Shown: positions 56,201-64,000 of the stretch, one piece after another
How positions within the stretch are numbered: position 1 is the stretch's first letter
Layout of the letters: the number at the start of each line of letters is the position of its first letter
Assembly: GCA_001692895.1 (NCBI GenBank)
Contig: KV748210.1
Coordinates: 1,488,001 to 1,552,000, forward strand
DNA from: Cenococcum geophilum 1.58
Taxonomy: Eukaryota; Ascomycota; Dothideomycetes; Gloniales; Gloniaceae
DNA length: 64,000 nucleotides
Direction: 5' to 3'
Notes under the pieces: model-generated
The model's input: only the letters and a program-made list of their open reading frames with translations
Databases searched by the model: none
Told to the model about the DNA's origin: nothing
Program-made: the position numbers and the translations under genes

Positions 56201-59200
56201 GGCTTTATAACAGAGCGATTAGATTACCTTACTATGGCATAGGGTCCTACTTTATATAATATTTTTTCTATATCGCATAGAAGCCTAGTTCCTCGCAATA
56301 TTTGCCTACTCTTAAGGTAGATGGTACGGTATATAAGATATAAAGGGTAGCTAGCGCGTAAAGGGCGATATATAGTAGTATTATATTCTAGTTTATTATA
56401 GTCGCGGCAATTTACCCCTTTATTATAATCTAGCGCCACTAGTTATAACTTACCACTATTTTAGCTAAGTCGTATTTATTTACCGCCTAGTATAAGCCTA
56501 TTTCCTTATATATATATTAACCTATAACCTATTTATTCGCTCGAAATCTTTATTATATATAGTATTATATATATCCTAATTGCTATAGTTATTTATAAAG
56601 AAACAGTTTATAACGTTAATATCTGTTAGTATAAGTAAGATGGGCCTTATAATATAGTTAATGTTATATATCTAGAGGGCATCTAGCGTATATTTCGTCC
56701 TACTGTTAAATAGCTTTATACTCTACACTCTAAGCATTCCGGTTTTTATGTTAATCTTACTATTATTATAAACTTAGAGGGTCTCTACTAACGCACTGGC
56801 GTATTTTGGGTATTTACCCTTACTATTTAATTGCCTAGTATCCTAGATTATAAGTAGTAAATAAAGCCTCCCTACTTTATTACTATAGAGGCTGTTATTT
56901 ACCCGCTTATATTCTTATATTATTATAGTATTATAGTAGGGGGCTCTAGTATTAGCCTATAATGGGGTATATTAAGTAAATACCTTATTAAGCTTATTAG
57001 TGTTAGTAGTATCCTTTTTAAAGTGAATATAGTATATAACGCTATAATATATACTTAAGGGCATCTTTAATACCCAATTATTATTGGCCTTTAGTTAGTT
57101 AACGTCCTAGTCTATTTACTAGATTCCATTAATCTACTTATAGCATTCCCTTATAAAGGGGGCTAGTTTAGATATAAGGTCGGTAATCTCTATTTGGCAC
57201 TATACCTCCTTAACTATACGCTAGATAGATATATTAATTTTTTAATCTTAAAGTGTCTAAGTTATATAGTTATTAAAGTTCTATATATATAAGCGATGTG
57301 CGTATATATTAACTATAGGGCCTAGTTATATTGTCTATATTACGCTTATTAGGTCTACTATATTAATTATATTAGTTAACGCCTATAGCTTAAGTTCGTT
57401 CTAAAGTATGGTGTTAAGATATATAGTATTATATTATAGCATCTACTCTTTATAGTTGTTCCGTTTATTAGTTCTGCGGTAGAATACCTTTTATAGCTTA
57501 TATACTTGCTCTAAATACTCTATATTTATGCCTCCAATTACTTTTAATTACTAAATACTCTTTAGATAGTGGGTAATAGTATATAGCTTAGGAATATTAA
57601 AGTGTAGTAGTTCTGTCTTGCTTAATTAAAATAGAAGGAATATATTCTTTATCTTGTCTATTTTATAAATAGCTACTACTAGGTACCGGATAGTTAATTC
57701 GTTATATAATATATATTAAGATAGTATAGTAAAGTCTATAAACGCCTAGATAAATAGTATAGCGCCTTTATTCTATTTTAGTAAGGGTATTATAGTAGGG
57801 ACCAATTATTATAATAGAGATTTATATATCTTTTTTATTTATTGGCCGACATTTACCTAGCTATCCTATACTATTATATTAGTAAATTATTCCACCTATA
57901 CAAAGCGGGTAGTAATAAGTGTATTAATATTTAATATCTCCTAGCCGCAACTATCTATACGCGGGATATTAAGGCCCTAATATTTTCTGGCCTGTATTTT
58001 GCTTTATATAAGCCCCTTAATCTAGTATATAAGATGTTTACTAGTAAGGCCTTTAAGCACCTAGTGCAAAAAATTAGGCGCTATTATCTTATAAATATTA
58101 GATAGATTATAGCCTTATATAAAGTTATAGAACGGCTAAATATAATCTAAGTTATCCTTTTTATTAGTATCGCAACCTTCCTACTACATTTATATTTGGT
58201 CTTTTGTTAATTAGTATATACAAAACGGCCATAGTCGCTAGATAGTAGTTATTAGATTATACCGTTTATTTATATATATATAATAAGTTAAATATTTACA
58301 GCTATTTTTAATACCTATAAGCGTGACCTATTTTTTATAATTAGCTATAAATATAGCTAGAAATAGAAAGCAGTATTAATTCTAGCTATTCGCGTATAGG
58401 AGATATACTCCTTCTTTACTAGCTTTCTCTAACGCTGTAGGCATTATTAGCATAACTATACTAGTAGTAGGGTTGTCGCTAAAGTATACGTTTAAGGATA
58501 GCCGTAAGGGTCTTATATTACACTGCTAGTTATATTATTTAGTTACTAGGTATATAGACTAGGAGGTATATAAGCAGTAATAGGGCTAGTTAATTTACGG
58601 ATTGTTAAATATATAGTTTAATATTTCCAATTAAAATATAAAGCGGCTATACTTTTTTGCCGCCGGCGTGTTGTATTAGTTAAGTCTTATCGCTAGCTAA
58701 TATAATTGGCACTATAGTTACGCTAAGCGGTAGCTACTTTTGCGTCTCCTACTACTAGTCTACCGTATTAAGCTTATTATATATTCTTATTCCTACTAAT
58801 AAGTACTACCTTACTAGCGAGAAAGTTATATTTCCTTAGAAAGGGCCGTAACTAATAAGGAAGGACACAATCTTTAGAGCATTTTGGTAACATACTAGCA
58901 GCTACTAGTCCCCTACGGTTATAATTATTTTAATCTACTACGGTTAATTACTCTTAGATTGTATCTATTTTAAAAGTAGTTTTGCTTTAATATTATTAGC
59001 ACTCTAATAAGAAAAATAGTTAGTAAACACTCCTTAAAGCCTAATATTATTAAACTACTCGTTAATAGCGCGGTTAGAAGTCTTATAGCTTACCTACTAT
59101 AAGACCTATATATATTCTACCTTACTACTAAACGGATAAAATAGGGGAGGTGTCTTATCTAGTATACTACTAGTACGCTTAATACGCGGCATAATGTCGC

Positions 59201-59700
59201 ATACTGCTGTAATATTGTCCGCAGTTTATAGATTTCCTTAGTTCCGTCCTAGAGGCTTTTCTATAGCACAGCTAGTGGCCTCTTTAAATGTTTTAGTTTA
59301 AAAGACGTCTATAGATATTCTAGTTAAAGTTTACTAATCAGTCTTAACTATTACTAGGTTATATACCCTATTAAATATTATAGAATTATTATTATAGTAC
59401 ATATCCGCAGCCCCATTGTTTAGCTTATTAATAATAATATTATTTAAAGCTTATATAGGTGGCTACTTATTACCTTACTCTAATTCGGCCTTATAATTGG
59501 TTATATAATGCCCTTCCGAGGTTTAATAGTATAATAGTGCATTATCATCCATATATTATATAAGTGGCTACTTATTATATTACTCTAGCTTAGCCCTATA
59601 ATAGGCTATCTAATACTCCTCTAAGCTTTAATAGCGTAAGGGTGTATTATTATTTATCTCTTTAATATTAACGCCCTTATATCTACCCTTCTTCCGTTTC
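56201..59700 (-). pseudogene. Plavaka transposase, RIP-degraded
   Basis: Minus-strand reading through stops. N-terminal region with LFYPFSSKVEYI (about 59130). Core: LPLSVTIVPIILASDKT, GGKKV.PLYILIGNIKLYI, NIRPLRLSLNVYFSDNPTTS, YLLYANS and IFIANYKK. Then IIAPNFLH.VLKGLTSKHLI, LNIPRIDSCG, LVPTIIPLLK, AFIDFTILSQY and LLHFNIPKLYTITHYLKSI. Finally INIEYLEQVYKL.KVFYRRTNKR. These blocks match the order of the Plavaka domain family found in many fungi (KDZ group, CACTA-related). The C-terminal segment (open 56224-56439, IYRPLRASYPLYLIYRTIYL) fits the usual end. Function would be cut-and-paste transposition; this copy is dead. Confidence 0.85.
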
Positions 59701-59950
59701 TATTATCTTAGACAATATTATTTATAATAGGTTAGACCGCCTATACTTTTTACTTTAGTTTTATACTTTCCATATTACCGCTAAATAGAGCTTATTTATA
59801 AATTACCGCATTAAGCTATAATTTACTACAGTTTAGTTAGAAGGAAGCCAAAAATAACATCCGCGTGGAACCGTATGTTTAAAGTAGTATTTATAGCTTA
59901 TACTACGTTATAAGCTAGTTAAAATAGGAGGAGTATAGTAAGAGTACGGC

Positions 59951-60060
59951 GATGTCTGTGGATACTAACGCGCTAAATAGCGCAACCCGTTATATTTTAC
60001 GCTAATTTACGCTAAATCGCGTTACGTTAGGCTAGGAGACTCTACTTATTACTAATATCG
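59951..60060. other. Right edge of Plavaka region
   Basis: Palindromic motifs: gcgctaaatagcgc and three cgctaa-type repeats within 60 bp. May be a TIR or subterminal repeats. Confidence 0.45.
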
Positions 60061-61440
60061 CGCCGCCTCTCTATTATACTAAGCACAAAATTCTAAATAC
60101 TACTATTCCCTACTTAGGATACTAGACTGTTTTTTATAATAGGACGCGATATATAATAGCGGTATGCTATAAATACGGCGTAGTATAACTCTATAAGCGC
60201 TATAGACCCGTAAAAAGATATATAGCTTATTACTGGCTTAGGCATTACTATGGAGAGACTTAATACTATTAAACGGACTTTTAAGTAGGTTATTATTAAG
60301 AACAGTATCCTATACGTTTTATTTTACGGATAATTAAATAATTTACTACGCAAGCAGGCGATCTAGAAAGTTATTTATTAGGTAGTAGAATGCGAAAAGG
60401 TATTAGCGCTATAGGTATATAAGGCTATGTAGAACATACTAGCCCGCGTATAGTTAAATATATATAAGAAGATAAAGGTACTAGGGCGGCCTAGTATTAA
60501 CTATATAGTGGATACGGAAAGGGGGTATATAGCTACTATAAACTTATAGAGTTTATCCTAGCTTAACTATATATAGAACTGCGGCTATAATTTTAAACGA
60601 CTTATTATACTATTTTATAAGCGGAAACTAAATAGTACGAACTTAGTCCTAAGTATAAACGTAGCCTTAAGTTTAGTGTCGCTGTCTAATGCGCCTTAAG
60701 ACCTACGCACAGTCGAATATTAGCTATTAGTTAAGATGTTTTTAGAGGCTAGGGTGGATTATAATAAGGAGTAGATATAGGCCGCCTATATAGAGACTAT
60801 GCCTATCCGAAACAATAGGGCCTTAAGGGCTACTTTATTAAGGGTAGTTTATTATAGGGTAGGCTAGGTTATATTTACGGCTATCCGCAGAGATGGTATA
60901 CTGGTGTCCGTTATAATTATAATATATTGCTAACGTTTATCTAGCCCTATTTTTAGCGCGATACGTTTTACTAGGCGGGCTAAAAGGTATTAATTAATTA
61001 TAGCTGATCTAATCTACGTGGAGATAGTAACTTTAGTCGAGTTTGCCTTATAGTAAGACCTCCTATTATACTAGAAAGCCCTAAGATTATTACCTATATA
61101 TATAATCTTAGGTTATCCAAATATAGTATAATAAATTGCCTTTACTATAGGCTCTTTTATTGGGGGCAACTATATAGATATTATATTTATTTTATGTTTT
61201 ACTAGCTAGTAGCTAGTATAGTAAAATAGGTATTATTCTAAGGGCCTATAGTATTAGCAACAAGTTTCTTAAGATATAGTAACGGCGTGCTAATACTAGG
61301 AATAGTATACCTAATATAAGTAGAAAAGGGCGTTAGGTTATATTACCTTAGTAGTAGCTATAGTAAGAAAAGGATTAAATCCTATTTAAGGTTATTATAG
61401 TTTAGCAAAAATAGAGGCAGCCTATACTATACGGAGAGTA
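60061..61440 (+). pseudogene. Unrecognised degenerate protein with Cys/His motif
   Basis: Coding-like plus-strand reading through TAA/TAG stops. The first part reads YTKHKILNTTIPYLGYQ then AVCYKYGVVQL and RYIAYYWLRHYYGE, which could be a degraded C-x2-C...H...H finger as in OrsD (DUF3505) proteins. A frame change leads to VDTERGYIATINL, FLEARVDYNKE, RALRATLLRVVYYRVG, LIYVEIVTLVEFAL and LLPIYIILGYPNIV. I do not recognise the body. The OrsD suggestion rests only on the finger spacing. Confidence 0.35.
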
Positions 61441-61494
61441 ATTAATAATAGTTGCGGTTACTAGTAAGATATTTAGACTATAATCTAACTGGTT

Positions 61495-61905
61495 AAGTAC
61501 TTAGGGAATATTTGGTTGTAAGTTTAAATTAAAATAAGGGCTTTAGAATGGAGTTAATCTAAAGCTCTAATTTAATTCTAAGGTGATTATTTGGTTAAAT
61601 TCTAGTTTAACTTAACTTTAGCTATAAATTTTTAATGTTCTAAAAAACACGCTAAAAGTTACTAAAAAGTTGGCAACTTTATTATATACAGAATCTAAAC
61701 CGAGGTCTCGGCGTTAGTTTAAATTAGAAGCTTAAAGCTCCTTATTTAAACTCTAGATTAAATCTAAAGGCTTTAGATTATATACGTCTATATAACCCGT
61801 AGAGCTATAAACGTGTATTAAATCGGGAAGGAACGCGTTCTTTCTACTAGACTTTTAGTTTAGATTTAAAAGTAATAAATTATAACTAAATAACCCCTTA
61901 AAATC
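61495..61905. mobile_element. Possible MITE of about 410 bp
   Basis: Imperfect inverted ends: ttagggaatatttggttgta on the left and the complement of ttataactaaataacccctt on the right. Internal taaatctaaagcc-type motifs recur in both orientations. No ORF. Weakly supported. Confidence 0.35.
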
Positions 61906-62155
61906 TGGATTATAGATTAGCATTAATTAACCGCTAGCCTAAAAGGGATAGAAACTAGGATTACTAGGCTTTATAAATTAGGCTATTTTTACTATAATAC
62001 GCTTATCTGTTTTAGAGATTTTATTTAGCTGTAATATATAATATCGCAATATACCGTATTTTATTTAGTGCTATAGCAAAATTATAAATATTAAAGGCCT
62101 ATAGCTACTACCGCTCTTAACTTTTATCTAGTGTTTTTATTTAAGGGTCTTATTA
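61906..62155. other. Interval without recognised feature
   Basis: AT-rich, no coding seen. Confidence 0.4.
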
Positions 62156-64000
62156 CTAGTAAAGTCTATAATATTTATCCTTACTACCCTCTTTATGTTC
62201 CGATACCACTAACATCCTTTTTATCATCGTTATCCTTGTTATTATTACCGGCACCACCCTAGCCGTTATTATTAGCGCCCTCTCTATTAGCCTTATTTTA
62301 CGCTTCGGTATAATTACCAGTGCTACTAATATTTGCTATACCCGCGAAGTTAGGGATAGTAATATTAAAGTTAATGTCTATGCTATATAAAATGGGCGTA
62401 TAATTGGCTGTATGTTGGCGGTAAACACGCTATATAGTTTCGTCGACGTTAAACGGGGTAATAAGTTACTAGAAGTGCTTTTTTCGCTTAAGATTCTTAA
62501 GGTTAATAAATACCTTATTATCCTTATACTACTTCTTAATTTTATAATACGCGGTATTTATAAAGGTCTTATTGCTAGTATAATAATTATAGACTACTTA
62601 GGGACTATTAATAATAATAAGGCCCGTTTATAGTCTAGTAATTATAAGAAGGTTCCTTACTATATTCTAGATAAATTTTAGTAAACTAGCGACTATTATA
62701 TTATATACTAATAACTCCACCTAGCCGCCTTAGATGCTGTCAATAGTAAAGACCTTAATCTCGCTAACTACTAGTATAAATTCCCACTACTTACTGCTAT
62801 CTTACTGGGCGTAGTACTATTCTTTAAGCGCATACAGCACTGCGGAGTAGACGGTAAGTTAGGCTATATATAAAACGGTAAGGCTAACCTCTAATAGCTT
62901 AAATCTAAAGTTTATTAGCGCTATAGCTACTTAGAATACGCGTTAAGCGTAGACTAGGTTATACGTTAATTAGCTAAGCTTATTTACCTATATAGTACTA
63001 TTAACGGCAAGGAAGGCGATAGGGTGGTTATAGCGTAGCACATCCTTAAAAAAGCTCGCCGCCAGCTTTAACTGCTCTTAGTTTTTAACTATTAAGCTTA
63101 TCTAAAGCTGGCCGTACGGTAGGACGGTATTTATAAAATATATAATGTCTTTAACAAATTAATATTATAGCGAGAACTATACTATATCCATATTAGCTAT
63201 AAGAAGATATATATAGAGGGAGATGGATTTCTAATAGTGGAACGGATTATTAAAATCGGGACTAAGGATTGGTTTTAGTTAGTATATATTATTAAGAAGA
63301 ACCTAAGGTATAGGGTTACTAGCCTAGATCTATAGACCTCCCTAAATTAAATATAGTCTACTTTAGGCAAACCTAGCGAGATTGCCTAGCTTAGACGCCT
63401 TCCTAGCCTTATTATAGAAAACTATATATATAGCGCTAATAGAATATACATAAGTCTATAAGACTATATTAGGTGTTATAAGAATAATATTAGCCTTCTT
63501 AGCTAGGTCTATAATAACTACGTTAGCTACGAGTATTAATTCTATTTTATTATTTTATGTTATATTATTACTAAGCGCAAATTAGTATAAGTATTAGCGG
63601 AATTTGGCGTATTTAGTCGTATTAGGGTCTGTAATAGGATATAGGTTTCCGTTACTATTTGGGACACCTATAAGGCGTAGTAACTACTAACCTTTAGATA
63701 AATCTATAACCTATAACCGCTTATTAAAGCTAGTGGCATTGCTAGCCTTAAACGTACGGTAGAGCAGGAATGCTATATTTAGCATAGACGCGTCCTTATT
63801 AATTATAGCATAGTTATCCTGTTCCTTAAAATACTTAGGACGAGTATTAATACCTACCGCTGTTTGTTATATAATGGTATCCCGCTTATAGACCTTAGTT
63901 TCTGTTAAGCGTATATAGCGGTAAAGGGTAATAGGAAATTTGGCGGGACGGCCTTATGTAATTAGTGCCTTATAGTCCTCTATAAGCGTATTATTAATTA
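62156..64000 (+). pseudogene. Unrecognised degenerate protein, continues past window edge
   Basis: Readable plus-strand stretch: KRGNKLLEVLFSLKILKVNK, LNFIIRGIYKGLIASIIIID (within the open frame 62412-62633), then NYKKVPYYILDKF, AILLGVVLFFKRI.HCGVDG, YSYLEYALSVD, INGKEGDRVVIAQHILKKAR, MYIEGDGFLIVERIIKIGT. Composition is coding-like and stops fall at CAA/CAG positions. No family recognised. It may be the same gene as 60061-61440, split by the possible MITE. Confidence 0.35.

Larger units (their letters stand above)
53171..59950 (-). mobile_element. Plavaka (KDZ-group) DNA transposon, approximate limits
   Basis: Defined by the minus-strand Plavaka transposase and by the change of sequence character at about 53180 (gcagcatttggcggcattta) and about 59950. 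Right-edge sequence (cgctaaatagcgcaacccgt) shows loosely similar gcNattt/gcgctaa motifs, but no clean TIR or target duplication was found. The left subterminal part consists of two minisatellites. Confidence 0.55.

Overview
The window is an AT-rich, repeat-packed block of a filamentous ascomycete (Pezizomycotina-type) genome. Almost every recognisable protein is a fungal transposon product, and almost all are destroyed in one way: CA is replaced by TA (TG by TA on the other strand), so CAA/CAG/TGG codons have become TAA/TAG/TGA and catalytic Asp codons have become Asn. This is the signature of repeat-induced point mutation (RIP). Real gene relics can still be read through the stops. No tRNA, rRNA or intact host gene was recognised. 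I cannot name the species.

Region 1 (1-29549) is a Russian doll whose layers close on visible target-site duplications. A Ty3/gypsy chromovirus (from the left edge to a 3' LTR at 5172) is followed by a small, non-autonomous-looking LTR element. That element has 204-bp LTRs, flanking ttaat, a gag-like ORF with peptide repeats and C2H2-type fingers, and little RIP. Its 3' LTR is split by a terminal-inverted-repeat DNA transposon (7684-29444, 9-bp duplication ggcaccgcg). Removing the 9 bp restores an LTR of exactly 204 bp. The DNA transposon was itself hit by two Tad-like LINEs (17725-23277 on minus, 23930-29119 on plus), each with a 16-bp duplication. Without them it is about 11 kb. It carries a DUF6589-like protein, a tandemly duplicated Cys-containing minus-strand gene, a gene segment with SPP repeats, and a RecQ-type helicase. 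Its ends are unusual hairpins.

Region 2 (29550-36790) has a full-length but catalytically dead piggyBac transposase, then a 4.3-kb island of ordinary base composition. The island has no convincing gene but holds a 137-bp perfect fold-back element.

Region 3 (36790-45430) has an LTR of a minus-strand retroelement, then a Helitron (DUF6570-like, Helitron_like_N and Pif1 helicase parts). The Helitron is split by a 1.77-kb minisatellite-filled TIR element.

Region 4 (45430-60000) has a probable copia gag scrap, three tandem 256-bp units, and a Crypton-like tyrosine-recombinase gene with GCR1_C-like tail. Next is a minus-strand HET-NACHT-WD40 gene relic (the architecture of vegetative-incompatibility NLRs) with 42-residue WD40 repeats, abutted by a Plavaka/KDZ transposon whose edge is built of short palindromic minisatellites. 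Region 5 (60000-64000) holds two degenerate coding stretches I do not recognise, separated by a possible MITE.
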